64,000 nt of DNA from Pleurotus djamor (taxonomy: Eukaryota; Basidiomycota; Agaricomycetes; Agaricales; Pleurotaceae). Numbering within the stretch: position 1 is the first letter of the stretch; every line of letters starts with the position of its first letter. Under the pieces are notes generated by a model. It did not search any database, was not told the origin of the DNA, and worked only from the letters and a program-made list of their open reading frames with translations. Where the stretch lies: the NCBI GenBank assembly GCA_029747585.1, contig JAPEVF010000009.1, positions 124,001 to 188,000 on the forward strand, read 5' to 3'. A program made the position numbers and the translations under genes. Of the stretch, positions 11,492 to 22,806 are shown piece after piece.

Positions 11492-12558
11492 TTAACAAGC
11501 GAGGGGAGTGGGAAGCTTNGGGACNGGGGGAACAGCATGAGCTTTCTGGTGTTTCGGACGAACGAGCTTGGAAAAGAAGCTCCTCAGTTGATGGAAGGAT
11601 TTAGGCGACGATGCAGCATCTGAAGCAGCCGCGACTTCGACATGGGGAGGAAGGATGGAAGCTGGTGGGGTTGGTAATGGTGTATTTGGTGGNGAGATGG
11701 AATGCGAATTGGAGAGGCCAGATGGGTAACGCGTCGATCGCGTCGCATTCGATGGAGCACGTCGTATGGATGGTTGAGAAGGAAGGTGAGGCCGGGTTGT
11801 TTCCGACTGTTGGCAGAGAGAAGGCTGTGATGGGCAGCGAGGTGGTGGGCGTTCCGACTGTGATTTAGAGCGCGAGGGGTCAGAAGCCACTCGTCGTCTG
11901 TACTTGCTCTTCTCTGCAAGNTCCCCAAGAGCAGCNCGGACNCCAGGGGATTCNTAGNGGAAAGAGGGAGNNGGGTCATNNTGGCGGGCNTACGGGATTC
12001 CTGGNACGAAGGGGGCAAAAGGTGTCCTTGATGGAGCAGGACCAGCGGAGAGAGGGATGCGAGGCGCGGTGAATTGTCTTGACTTGATCCTCTGCCAGTC
12101 ACTAGGGCACACAGAATCAGTTTCAGGTGAAGGCTACGATTTGTGAGGGTACTCACATTCCGGCGAAATAAGGGTGTTGCTCAATTGCCTGAGGCAGTAT
12201 TCTGTCATCGGCGTCCTTCGCGAGCATCTGGCGGACCAATCAATACCTCAAAGAGAGAGTATGAGTAAACGGAAGACTGACTCGTCGCAAGAGATCGCAA
12301 GCCAATGGGTCGACGCGACACTGTGTGTCGAAAGCCAAAGGCGCACTCAAGACTTTGCCACCAACTTCAATGGGGTTACGTCCAGGGAAAGGCAGCTACA
12401 TGACGAGGAAACAGTTAGTAAACGACGCGAGCTTAAGAGTGAGAAACGTACAGTTCCAAAGCACAGTTCATAAAAAGTGACACCAAGCGCCCAGTAGTCG
12501 GCGTTGGTGGTATAGGGTTGTTGGCGGTAAACTTCTGGTGCCATATACTGAGGAGTTC
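11296..12558 (-). repeat. Right arm of the kinase inverted duplication
   Basis: This is the reverse complement of positions 1-1262. It ends on the left near 11296, where the two copies diverge. The N bases cluster in this arm, especially at 11320-11530 and 11920-12010. That pattern suggests reads from the two copies were mixed during assembly. Confidence 0.8.
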
Positions 12559-13404
12559 CACACGTCTTGGTGGAGTGGATGAGGGAGCCGTTCGCAGCGC
12601 GGTATGGAGTAGAAAGGCCGAAGTCGGCGAGGACGACGCGGCCATCCTTGTCGAATAGAATGTTGGCGGGCTTGATATCGCGGTGAATATGACCAGCTGC
12701 GTGCAATGATTTCACGGCGACAATCTAGGGAGTCAAGCATGAGTGAAGAGGTCGCCGATGAAGTCCAAAAGAGTTGTTACCAGTTGCGCCATATAGGATT
12801 TGACGCGAGATGGATCGATACAACCCCTTGGCCATCTCCTCATTTCGCCTTCGAGATCACCGCCAGGGAGGAAAGGCTATTTCATGACAAGAACGCCATC
12901 AGCCACTTGTCCAGACTACTATTAGGGGTATTCGAAGCACTGACCATCACCATGTAGTAGTTTTGGGAATCGTGGAAGGAGGCATCAAGCCCAACTAGCC
13001 ACTTGTTGCCACCGAAGGTAACCATGGTGCGTTGTTCTTCAAGTATTATACCGTGCATCTCTGGGCACGACAGCTTGGATTTCTTCACGGTCTTCAGCGC
13101 GTGGAGTGTGCCTCGAACGCGCTCCTCAACGAGATAGACGGTACCGAAAGCTCCGGCGCCAAGGGGGTACTTGATATCGTAAAGGTCGAGGGGGGAAGGG
13201 GCCTTGCGCGGACCCTTGGAGGAATAGGGGTGTTGCACGGCTCGTTGGTTCGTCGCGTCTCTCAAAGGTGTCTGTGGGCAAGTGATTAGAGCTGGGTGAT
13301 GCTGACGTGCACAACATGCATACCTGACGCGCAGACTTTGTCGACTTGCTGTGCTGGAGCTTCTGCTGAGGGAAAGGGTAGTTGGCGTTCATGGCAGTTT
13401 GCAT
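11492..13404 (-). CDS. Ser/Thr protein kinase, AGC/YANK-like, copy 2 (complete)
   Basis: Seven exons (13324-13404, 12945-13271, 12781-12876, 12452-12724, 12282-12395, 12157-12227, 11492-12101) splice in phase to 523 residues. All kinase landmarks are present: glycine loop GAGAFGTVYLVEE, lysine in HALKTVKKSK, catalytic HRDIKPANILF, metal-binding ADFGLS and YMAPEVY. After the kinase core come HPYFAGIDW and a long Ser/Pro/Arg-rich tail. The N-terminal extension of about 50 residues is polar. The AGC/YANK assignment rests on the PFLPGGDLEGEMRRW and HPYF..IDW motifs. Several N bases lie in the last exon. It is divergent from EMC4, with about 970 bases between them. Confidence 0.88.
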
Positions 13405-14371
13405 AGTTGGTTGATTGGACGAATCTTCGAGAAGTCGATGGCGGAGATGCTGCTGGGTGGTGGAAGTGGTAGCAGATCAAGAGGTGAAGAAAGGAGGTAC
13501 CGAGAAGGCCTCATCCTTATACCCATCGTCGCGGCAATGTCATTTCAAAGGCGACTGGCTACGTCGCCAGTTGAACTCTTCCGCGTTATCATCGACTCCT
13601 ATCGTCTAGTATCTCAGCCCCAGCAGTATCTTAGAGATTTATACGCGGGTAGAAGCGCATCAGAGCGTGTTCCAGTGTCATCATCGCGTAGAGATGCTGG
13701 AAAACGCGATGATTGAATTCGCAAGCTCAACAACACCCCTATAGCATAGGAGATATACATAGGATCCAGAGTAGTCAGCTTTGTCGCCAGTGACGGAAGC
13801 AAGTCATAGCAGTGATACGCACGGATGCAGGTCGTGTCATTGAGTATACATCCGACTGGTTTAGCTACACATCCCAATGTAGGGTTCTGACACGACTGCG
13901 TCGCGCGACGCGCGTCATGCTAGCAACTAGCCGTCGTCGTTGCCGCCTGACTGTGCTAGTGAAATCTGATGTGGGCTTCACAGTGGCTTCAGAGTTGCCT
14001 TCGGTTCACGAGCATGCCAATATACGCGACGTTGAGCTTTGTATATTTTGTGACTCCGGAGGTGATACGTTTCTTGATTAACGACGAGCAGTCCAATCGA
14101 GAATGCCACGGATAAAGAGCAACTTGAATCGCGTTCTGCGTGAGTTCCATCGTCGCTGGGGTCTGCTCTAGGTCGTAAGTGTACGGACGCCAACGGTCTG
14201 AGTGAGATTGTGGGTGAAGGACACCAAGAGCGTCGTTGGGCGCTTCACCCCATTCTCCGGCCTTCTGGATGTTACGACCATTCGAATACTCGGGCCTCGA
14301 GTCAAACTCAAAGTCAGCCCCCGTCTTTCCTCTGCACTATCACCATCTCACTGACCTCCTCGTACTGCTAG
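13405..14371. other. Divergent region between kinase and EMC4; probably holds the EMC4 5' exon(s)
   Basis: No complete gene is seen. The 5' end of EMC4 must lie here, because the recognised exon begins at a splice acceptor (CTGCTAG ending at 14371). An upstream exon ending near 14309 could supply the right phase, but its start codon is unclear. A perfect 14-base palindrome, GCGTCGCGCGACGC, is at 13898-13911. A 24-base stretch at 13463-13486 recurs inverted at 30259-30282. Confidence 0.4.
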
Positions 14372-14989
14372 ATGGAAATCTCTNGCCTCCCCCACCTGGA
14401 TACTCGAAATCCTCACCGGCCACACCGAAGGCGTCCTCAACGTCTAAAGCGAAATCTGCGACCGCTTCAGCCTCGTCGGATTCGTATAACAAACTGAAGG
14501 AGAAACGGGCATGGGACCTGGCAACTTCACCAGCGAAATCTCTGCCAATGCAGGCGTTCATGTTGTACATGTCTGGCGGAGGAGTGCAGATATTCAGCAT
14601 GGGCATTGTCTTCATGTTGCTGTTGACACCGTTCAAGAACTTTGCTGGGATGAATCAGGGTGAGTCTCACTGCACTATGAGCTCGTTGAATTTCGCTGAG
14701 AATGAGATTATTTACGCCTAGCCTTTGCACCGTTTGCGCCATCAACTTCCCCCACGGAAGCCAAATCATGGACATCCCTGCCTCTCCAGAAAGCTGTCTA
14801 TCTGTTCTGTAACATGCTAACGCTCGTTGTTGGACTCTGGAAGTGTCGATCGATGGGCTTGCTGCCGACTGGGACAGGCGACTGGTTGGCGTTTGAGACA
14901 CGCGGTTTGGTGAGTCTCTCAGATATTTCCTTCATTCAAGTGTTGCTAATCGTGTGACGCCGCAGGCTCCGGAAATTGCTCTCATATAA
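14372..14989 (+). CDS. EMC4: ER membrane protein complex subunit 4 (N-terminus incomplete)
   Basis: EMC4 is a subunit of the conserved EMC insertase that places tail-anchored and multi-pass proteins into the ER membrane. Recognised exons are 14372-14659, one from about 14722 and a short last exon ending in TAA at 14987-14989. Signature blocks are clear: LKEKRAWDLATSPAKSLPMQ, then AFMLYMSGGGVQIFSMGIVF with the first hydrophobic span, then LFCNMLTLVVGLWKCRSMG and LLPTGTGDWLAFETRG. The C-terminus is APEIALI. The N-terminal region here is PPPPGYSKSS and Ser/Ala-rich, as in fungal relatives. One N occurs near 14384. The start codon is in an upstream exon I could not fix. Confidence 0.88.
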
Positions 14990-15394
14990 TAGAATCTCAT
15001 TCCACTTGTCTCGACTTCCAATCTGAGTGACGAGAAATCCACACCAGGTACTACAGCCCTGCGAGCATTACTCCTCTGAAATTACACTCTGACAAACGTA
15101 GTCCACCACGGTTATGGGATACGAACGTACACCATCCACTTGCTTGAAGACTGCTCCTTGATACCAAGGAACGTCTCGTGACAACGCAATTAAGCAGCCC
15201 AACCCACATCTCCGGCTTCAACAAAGAGCCTGCGAAATTTAGCAGCTATTGCTCATAGGCAGCGGATCCGCGATTCGAGCCATCCATGCCATTCCATGGC
15301 TGTTTGTGCTTTTAGTAGTCCCTAAAGCCGCCCCTCTGGTGTGTTTACCACGACGACATGACTCCGCACAGTCTCTCCTAAACCTACAATCTCG

Positions 15395-17051
15395 ATGTCC
15401 TCTACTCTTCAAGTCCCCTCCGTTTCGCCACGCGAAGCTCAATCATACTATTTTGGAATATGCCCATCCCCACCAACACTACTATATCGTTCAGATTTGC
15501 TGACGAAGCCCTGGGTTCGACCAAAACCGGGGGCCTGGCCAACACTCAAGAGGATCGTCGGCGTCTACAACCACAAGCTTGTCGACGTCTGGGAGTCGGA
15601 TGTGGCACCCCAAATTGGGCGTATCCTGAAGCCTCGAGGCGTACCTTGGACGTCAGTGGACGTCTGCCGCTTTGTCACCAAGGACGGTACTGTTGGTGGA
15701 AAGGAGGTTAAAGGCCCCGTTGTCATTTGGGTTGGCGTTCACCCTACGCGAGGGGAGACCCCCAACCGCGCTGAACAGCTATTTAAGTCTTCTAACGACA
15801 TTTCGGACTTCCTTGAGAGTCTGGACATCGTTGATGCTACCATCGAGTACAGAGATTCCGTGCACACCCACCTCAGAGGCCCATCTCTCCTCCCTTATGT
15901 TCCTTACCCCGACTTGGATCCCACCGCCGATATCCGTATTCCTTTGACCCCAACGCTGGGTCTCGCCATATGTTCCCAGGAAGCCCTTTCAGAGGGTACT
16001 CTGGCGTTGTACTTCGCCGAAGGTGGTACGAGCAACGCCATCCTTGGCCTCACCTGTCATCACGTCTTGTCCCATGGCAACAAGCCCTCCATCGCAACCG
16101 ATGGCGGTGAAAACATCCAACTCCTAGGCCCTTGTGCTTTCGACCGACTCTTGAAGAACCTCCGATCCTCCATTAGCCAACTCCAGACTGACGCTCGCCA
16201 CTGCCAGAACCAAATAAACTCCTTACGAAACGCAACGAATTACAACAATGTCGAGTTGCAGAAGTTGCGTCACATTCTCGAAACCAAGTCGGCAACGACA
16301 ACGGCAGCCGTACAGGAGCTCCAGCAGTTTTTGGTTGACGTAGAGAAGTACTGGGGCGAATCTCAGCAACGCGTGATTGGTCACATTCGTGGTTCACCAG
16401 AATCTGCCATGCATGATCGCGCAAAAGATTGGGGTGTGTTTGAAATTGACCAGGAAAAATTCCGGGAGACCTTCAAAGGCAATGTCATCGACCTTGGTTC
16501 GTCTTTATCCATTTGCGCTCCAATCCTCCTAACGATAGTCTTATCCGTTAGGTACTGCGATCGGTACCGCAGAATTCAGCGCAAAAATGAACTGCGAAGG
16601 TCATACTGACTTTAAGTACCCTCTTGATCGCCTCATCCCCCTCTGCGACATCATGCCAAAAGACGCTATCTGTAAACCGGCGACGTTTGGCAGCAACCAG
16701 GTACCTCTTGAGTCGCATTTCGTCATCAAGAGAGGCGCTGCATCTGGGGTCACCATTGGGCGTGCATCAGGTATCCTCTCCATGGTGTACGATGAAGATA
16801 ATGAGACGGAATCATTTAAATGGGTCATTTTCAACTATGACGGCTACAGTCCCTTCTGTGGTCCTGGCGACTCCGGCTCCGTCATTGTGGATGGGGAGGG
16901 ACGAATAGGTGGTATACTCACCGCCGGTGTGAGTAAGGATGGACTCTCTTCTGCACCCTTCATTACCTATGCCACCCCCATGTATCGGCTCTGGGAGGAA
17001 GTTCGAAAAAGTTTTCCGGATGCTCACCTTTCCCCTACCATCGATGTCTAG
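15395..17051 (+). CDS. Trypsin-like serine protease-fold protein with helical insert
   Basis: Two exons, 15395-16496 and 16552-17051, give 533 residues. The second half of the sequence carries PA-clan landmarks: LGLTCHHVLSHG around the expected catalytic His and FCGPGDSGSVIV around the catalytic Ser. Between them is a coiled-coil-like insert of about 100 residues (SISQLQTDARHCQNQINSL and onward), unusual for a simple secreted trypsin. There is no signal peptide, so it is probably intracellular. The N-terminal ~180 residues are of unknown type. Proteins of this design are common in Agaricomycetes and sometimes occur as effector domains of NLR-like receptors, but here the gene stands alone. The catalytic Asp was not assigned with certainty. 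Confidence 0.8.
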
Positions 17052-17413
17052 CCTATCTCCCATTGTCTATCAGGTTAAATAAAAATGTGTTTCCCTCTGT
17101 GAGATATTACCCCACATGTGAACTAGCCTAAATTTCGCTGTGTATGGTCACCTTCAGGCTTCTGGTCGATCTCATAAGTCATCTCGATACTCAGATAAGG
17201 GCATGAGCGTCGATGATAATATTCAATATTCAATCCTCAAGTACGCCAAGTTGACCACAAAAGTCTTGGCATGCAGGTCTTTGTGACTGTAAGGGTTGAT
17301 ATCGTTTCTTCGCTTCGTCAAAACCTTGATTTTTAAGCGACACCAGTGAGTGACATCTTCGCTATTTTTTCCCGATTCATGCTCACAGAACAGTTGGTTG
17401 AATTAGACACACG
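17052..17413. other. Intergenic region
   Basis: About 360 bases between two same-strand genes. It holds the 3' UTR of the protease and the promoter of the first F-box gene. No coding signal seen. Confidence 0.4.
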
Positions 17414-18901
17414 ATGCCCAGTCGACTATTTGAGCTGAGCTTGGAAATACTCGAATATATCATCACTTTTCTCGATCTCGAAGAGCACCTCAGCCTCTGT
17501 CTACTCTCACATCAGGTTCACCGGTATCTCCTTCCTAGTTTCCTTCACAGATGCGAGGTTGGTTTCTCGGAAGACTTGACAACTCTGAATACCCTCTCGC
17601 TACGTCATGGTTCGAACGTCCAGACGGAAAACGCCATCTTCAAGTTTGTCAATGCCTCTCCATGCTTAACAAGCATTCGCCATCTGGAATGCGAATTCCA
17701 TTGCCCAGAATCTCGAGTCTTGTGGCAATTCTCCAATATTCAGTATATTCTCAAGAAATTCCAGATCATCGAGTCAGTTACTTTGGACTTTTCGAAGCTC
17801 TCCAACTGGGTTTTCTACACCTATTCCATTCCCCGAGCCATTCGACATCGAAAGACGTGGGATGACCTCTTTCTCAAGATTATCAAAACTTTGGTGGAAA
17901 GGCCACCATGTCACCTCAGTATCGTTAAACGACAGCAGCATCTATGGTTTATTCCATATCCCTTTCAGGAGAAATACCTCCCTTCCCGTGGACTGATTCG
18001 CAATACAGTGCGCCGGGTCAACCTCTTTCGAAAATGGACCTCAGCCATTCGCTCTCGGTTCGTCCCTTCATCCTCAAGAACGGACGTTCTCCGACCTCCA
18101 CAGCGCCTTAAATCACTTGGCAAGGTTGACCTCAGTCATATCACTTGCCTTTCGCTCACCGACTGTAATTTTGCCGTCCCAGAGTGGGAAGCCATGGCTC
18201 AAGGCATACTTCTTCCCTCCCTTCGGGAAGTACGCACGAAAATGGGCCTCTCTTTGACGATGCATACCTTATGTTACCTGTTCGATTTCCTCCACAGACA
18301 TCCGTCTATCACCCTCCTACATCTCCGCGAGTCTATGTCATGGCCCACGAGCACCTTCAAGTCGCGCAATTTTCTTCCGAAGCTACAATCCCTTCATGCA
18401 CCAATCTCTTTGATATTCGCGTTCTTCGACGACAAGTTCATCGGGGCCAAGGCCAATTTGACAGACATGGAGATCGTCTGCTACCCTACTGCTTGGTACC
18501 ACTGGGTGGACATGTTCGAATGGGTCGGCCGACTTCCAAAACAACTCAAAGGCGTCCCAACTTCGATAGAACTGAGATTAGAGGCATCTTGGTTGATATG
18601 GTTGGTTTCACCCCCGCCTGACCATAATGCCATCGTCTCCATCACTAAATTGGATGTTGATCTCAACGGCTGCGACGGATTTCCTTCCAGCGTTGATTTT
18701 TGGTCGAAACTTCAAGCGTGGTTGTTGCATTTCCCCGAGGCCGAGTTGATATGCATCCATAGGTTGGGTGGCCCTATCACACGTCACGACGAATTCGTAC
18801 GGAGCATATTTAGTTGCGATGCAATGGTTGCCCTTCAAAGTGTCAATATAGACGACCGCTTGTATTTGCGAGGCACGCCGTTTACACCACATCAAGTGTA
18901 A
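17414..18901 (+). CDS. F-box/LRR-like protein 1
   Basis: A single-exon gene of 495 residues. The first ~50 residues form an F-box-like motif (LSLEILEYIITFLDLEEHLS, then CLLSHQVHRYLLPSFLHRCE). The rest contains irregular leucine-rich repeats, for example ITCLSLTDC, LREVRTKMG, HPSITLLHLRES and LPKLQSLHAPISL. F-box proteins bind Skp1 and choose substrates for SCF ubiquitin ligases; this family is greatly expanded in Agaricomycetes. It shares the SLHAPI..FF...IGAK..LTD..I block with the gene at 20912 and is convergent with the one ending at 18919, only 17 bases away. Confidence 0.8.
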   Translation: MPSRLFELSLEILEYIITFLDLEEHLSLCLLSHQVHRYLLPSFLHRCEVGFSEDLTTLNTLSLRHGSNVQTENAIFKFVNASPCLTSIRHLECEFHCPESRVLWQFSNIQYILKKFQIIESVTLDFSKLSNWVFYTYSIPRAIRHRKTWDDLFLKIIKTLVERPPCHLSIVKRQQHLWFIPYPFQEKYLPSRGLIRNTVRRVNLFRKWTSAIRSRFVPSSSRTDVLRPPQRLKSLGKVDLSHITCLSLTDCNFAVPEWEAMAQGILLPSLREVRTKMGLSLTMHTLCYLFDFLHRHPSITLLHLRESMSWPTSTFKSRNFLPKLQSLHAPISLIFAFFDDKFIGAKANLTDMEIVCYPTAWYHWVDMFEWVGRLPKQLKGVPTSIELRLEASWLIWLVSPPPDHNAIVSITKLDVDLNGCDGFPSSVDFWSKLQAWLLHFPEAELICIHRLGGPITRHDEFVRSIFSCDAMVALQSVNIDDRLYLRGTPFTPHQV

Positions 18902-18918
18902 AGCTCTTCTTATACAGC

Positions 18919-20411
18919 CTAGTAATAGAGAACATAATCAACGCTAATGTATTCCAGAGGCGGCGCGAGGACTGCGTCACGAAACTTGCGCCCAGCATCG
19001 TAATCAGGGGGTGAATAAGAGGACAATGAAGAATGGAAGATGTAAAGCCGAGTAAGTGCAGGAAACTGGGTCAACCAGTGTGGTAGCGCGTCATATTGCT
19101 CGTTTGTCAGCCTCTCGTCGTAGACCTCCAGCGTTAAACCAGAGATCCATTGGAAGGGGGTTGGTGATGCGTCGGCTATCCAAGACTTCGTTCGAATATG
19201 AAGGTGTAAGGAAGCATCTGAGGCACCATTGAGCGGAGTATGTAGGAGGCTCAACCGAGATGTTATGGATCGCCAATCAGATTCGGTACGGATGTAAAGC
19301 GATATTTCGACTTTGTTGAGGTGCGAGATGGCCTTGATATCTCCATAGAATATGAAGAAGACGGCGATGGGAGCAGAAAGGAAGGTGAGGTTGGGAAGGA
19401 AGACTCCTTCGACGACATAGGTTTGCGAGGGATTGACCTCCACGCTCCCCAACCGCAGAGATGTCAACGAAGGATGTCTTGACAAAAACTGGATAATCGC
19501 CTCGAAAGAACCCAGTGGCTCCAAGTCAAGTGAAAGCTCAGCGAGATTTGGGAAGGAAACATAAGGACCAATCAAGGCCCATTCATGGCTTGATATGTCG
19601 CTGGAGCGGAGAGAAAGACTCGTGATGGAACTAAGGCTGGTATCACGGAACACTCGTTGGAATACCGCGGATTCGCAAGGCGGGGGCCAATCCTTATCCA
19701 GCCTTCTTCGCTTGATCCATTTCGGGATGAACCTGTTCTTCAAGCTGTGGAGCAACCCAAAGGGAAGGGTTTCTTCGTCAGGATGAAGAACACGGTTAAA
19801 AGTCAAAGGGATGAACCACAGAGCGTGGACTCTCCCGACTATCTCCAGGGTTGATGGCGAGGCTTCCATAATCTTGCGTAAAATGGTGACGAACGCGTCT
19901 TGCCATTCATCCGTTTGTTTGATGTAAGGACGAGCATTAAGCCCAATGCAATGCAGATTTTCAAAGTCCAAGGTTACACGCTCGACATTCTCCAGCTTCG
20001 TCAGGACTCCATAGATGCTACGAAACTCCCAAAGTAGCTGAGACTCGGGGAAATGGAATTTGCACTGTAGGTGTCGAACCTTGGATATAAGCGGGGAAGT
20101 CCTGGCCAGTCTGAACGCGTTTTCTGTTGCCTTGTCTGCGTTCAACGTAAGGGCATCCAAAGTCGACAAATCCTCTGAATGAGTTATCCCGCACTTGCGT
20201 AGGTAGCTCGGGAGAAGGTATTGATGAACTCGGCGAGAAAGCATGCATAGTCGGAAAGAGTGTAGGTTATCGAGGTGGCCAATAATTTCGTCAAGAACTT
20301 CGGCGCTCAGATCGAAGAACTTGCTGTGTTTTTCTTGAGGCCTATATATAACGGTAGGTCACTGCATTCTCAGCCTCTATGGGGGTCGTCATGAACGCAC
20401 TGTGAGGACAT
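18919..20411 (-). CDS. F-box/LRR-like protein 2
   Basis: An 11-base first exon (20401-20411) joins through a GTGCGT..ATATAG intron to a long exon (18919-20341), giving 477 residues. The N-terminus reads MSSQPQEKHSKFFDLSAEVL and continues into an F-box-like DEIIGHLDNLHSFRLCMLSR. Leucine-rich segments follow, including ITSLSLRSSD, HPSLTSLRLGS and LPNLTFLSAPIAV. The tiny first exon explains why a simple reading frame begins later, inside the F-box. It is a diverged paralogue of its two neighbours. Confidence 0.78.
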
Positions 20412-20911
20412 TTGCTGAAGTTGAGGTCAGAGGTAACAATTGCCAGTGGCCAAGCCTTGCCTTGACAGGGCTGTAGCCTGTCACCGCCATCGATCATTCA
20501 CTCTACGAGGGCCCTTAGACTGGCCCTCATCACTAGCTGACATTGAAGAGAAAAAGAGAAACATGCTTGTAACATTACAGACTGTTACATACGATGAACC
20601 AGACAACGACCTTGGAAGTGGTGGTAGAAACTAGAAAGGTCTGGAAGTTCGTGAGGCGTCTTTGTAGACGCGGGAAGTGAAAAGCTGGGACCCCTGTCAT
20701 CCTCGATCTAGGCAGTAACTGATGTAGGAAGTCCGAGGAGTGTTTAGAGAAGGTGGTAATATAAAGAAGGCAGAGAAAGAAGTACTTTTGGATACAAAGC
20801 GGACCGACTGAAAGAAACGAGGGAAAAGGAAACAAGAGAACAAGAGACAAGAGCACCACAAACAAAACAGATGGGATGGAGACCGTATAGACGTGGATCA
20901 ACATGGCCACA
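20412..20911. other. Intergenic region
   Basis: About 500 bases between two minus-strand F-box genes. A run of AG-rich sequence near 20810-20860 is visible. No gene seen. Confidence 0.35.
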
Positions 20912-22219
20912 CTATGCTTTGAGACGCGAATAAGAATGTCCGTCAAGTTCAACCGTGTTCATACTCGGCAACTGAGCGAAAACCTTGTCGGTAAACCCAG
21001 TCGCGGTTGCCGTCAACTGTTCATAATACCCCACACTCTGCATTTTCAGCCATTCAAGGACTCCAAACTGGCTCAACCACCTTGGGAGCGCCATCCAGTG
21101 CTCACGAGCGACCCCAACCCAGAGCTCCGGCCCAAAGTCCAAGATGAGTCCCGTGATGGAAACGGAGGGAGCGGGGAGAGATGGGGGATTATCTAACCAA
21201 CACGTATCAGCAACGACTTTCATCGTCACCGGTAGTCCGTCGAGTTGCCGGGGTAGATTGCCAATCCATGTAGAGACGTCGCGCCAACGGTCGGCAGCCG
21301 CCAAAGGGTAGCAAGGACGGCAGATTATTTCCAAGTCGGTGAGATGCGACTTGGCTCCGATGTACTGCTCATCGAAAAATGTGACGATGAATGCGATGGG
21401 GGCGTGAAGCGACTGTAAACGCGGCAGAAAATCAGGTGCACGGAAGACCTGGAATGGCTCCCATTCCATGAAGTCATGGAGATGCAAGAGGCTAATTGTG
21501 GGGTGCCGTCGAAGGAACTTTAGGAACATGTAGGGGGATCTGATGGCTGTGAAAGTGCGTAGTTCCTTCAACGACGGAAGGACTAGGTTGAGTCCGAGTC
21601 TGCTCCAGTCGTTAGAGTCCCAATTGCAACATTGGAGGCTCAAAGATGTGATGGAATTGAAGCCAACGGCACCCAAAGTTAAAGGCAGGGACGAGGCATC
21701 ACAGGAGGATGCTTCATCAGATGGTAGATGATACATCGAGGAGCGCCAGGAAAGAACTGATACCTCCGAAGGAAGTTTTTCTGCCAGTGCTTCGATGATC
21801 TTGATCCATTGATGGCAGTCAGAAATTTTGGCAGTCGAAACGAAAGTGAAGTTGAGGGAGATGGTTTGGACGCTGCTGATCGACTGTAGAAGACACTGGA
21901 GTGCGGAGAGCTGCAAGGAAAATCGCCAATCCGGGTCGTAGAACGTGCATCGAAGATTTCGCACTCTCATGACACGTCCAGACAGACCAAGCACCATGAA
22001 GAGGAGCCTTGTAGAGCGCTCTTGGTCGAGCGCGAGCGTGTCCAGGCTTCCTGCATCGTCATCCAGGTATTTGAGGTCGCATCGACGCAGAAATCCTGTC
22101 GCTAGGTACTCAAGCGTCTTGTGCGAAACCAAGCACAAATTGAAATGCGAGTGCAGGTCCAACCAGCCGATGATAGGTTCGAGGATATCCAAGTTGAGCT
22201 CATAAAAACGGGCTTCCAT
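20912..22219 (-). CDS. F-box/LRR-like protein 3
   Basis: A single exon of 435 residues starting MEARFYELNLDILEPIIGWL, an F-box-like helix pair. Leucine-rich segments follow, for example ITSLSLQCCN, LVLPSLKELRTF, HPTISLLHLHDF and DFLPRLQSLHAPIAFIV. It is closest to F-box protein 1 in the central FFD..(F/Y)IGAK..LTD block. It has no intron, while protein 2 has one, so the family has gained or lost introns locally. Confidence 0.8.
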   Translation of the reverse strand: MEARFYELNLDILEPIIGWLDLHSHFNLCLVSHKTLEYLATGFLRRCDLKYLDDDAGSLDTLALDQERSTRLLFMVLGLSGRVMRVRNLRCTFYDPDWRFSLQLSALQCLLQSISSVQTISLNFTFVSTAKISDCHQWIKIIEALAEKLPSEVSVLSWRSSMYHLPSDEASSCDASSLPLTLGAVGFNSITSLSLQCCNWDSNDWSRLGLNLVLPSLKELRTFTAIRSPYMFLKFLRRHPTISLLHLHDFMEWEPFQVFRAPDFLPRLQSLHAPIAFIVTFFDEQYIGAKSHLTDLEIICRPCYPLAAADRWRDVSTWIGNLPRQLDGLPVTMKVVADTCWLDNPPSLPAPSVSITGLILDFGPELWVGVAREHWMALPRWLSQFGVLEWLKMQSVGYYEQLTATATGFTDKVFAQLPSMNTVELDGHSYSRLKA

Positions 22220-22806
22220 TAGCCTATAGTTCGTTCTTTAGTCCAGTCCTCAGTCCAAAGATCGTATATACGCACGGCAATAAGGTGGCTTTAGTGATAA
22301 GAGTTGGCCAGCGCCTTGTTCATTCACTTGCGAAATTGGGGCGACTTGGGGGCGACAGCCATATGCAAATGCATCACGAGACAGTGTACACAGCCCTTGA
22401 TTTATGCCGTACTGAACACCAGCTGAACACCGGCAAACCGTCAAAACCCTTTGGGCGTAAAGAGGCATGTAATGATCTAATNAAAAAACGGAATTCGCAT
22501 GTCCATGGAGTCAGAGAATCTGTTTCTAAGTTTGGGCAGGTTTGCCCGAGTTGAGTTAGGGGTTTATCTGAGATGTGGTGAGCAGAGAATTTGAAGGAAA
22601 CTTGGTGACACTCACGACAAACGAATGGGACAAGGAGGAAGTGCTCGGAGTAGCCGGCCTCGGGACGGGGAACCGTGGGAACCGATCATGATTCCGTCCG
22701 GGGCCCCGGGTTTCCATGAGGTCGCCGCACTTTTCTCATAAACTTCGTTTTGACTTCGTTTATCCATTATCCATCCACGACGAGGACTACTTCACCGCTC
22801 AAAGCG
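22220..22806. promoter_or_regulatory. Divergent promoter region
   Basis: About 590 bases between F-box protein 3 (minus strand) and the DUF1275 gene (plus). Contains one N near 22482 and a GC-rich patch near 22670-22710. No clear TATA box. Confidence 0.35.
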
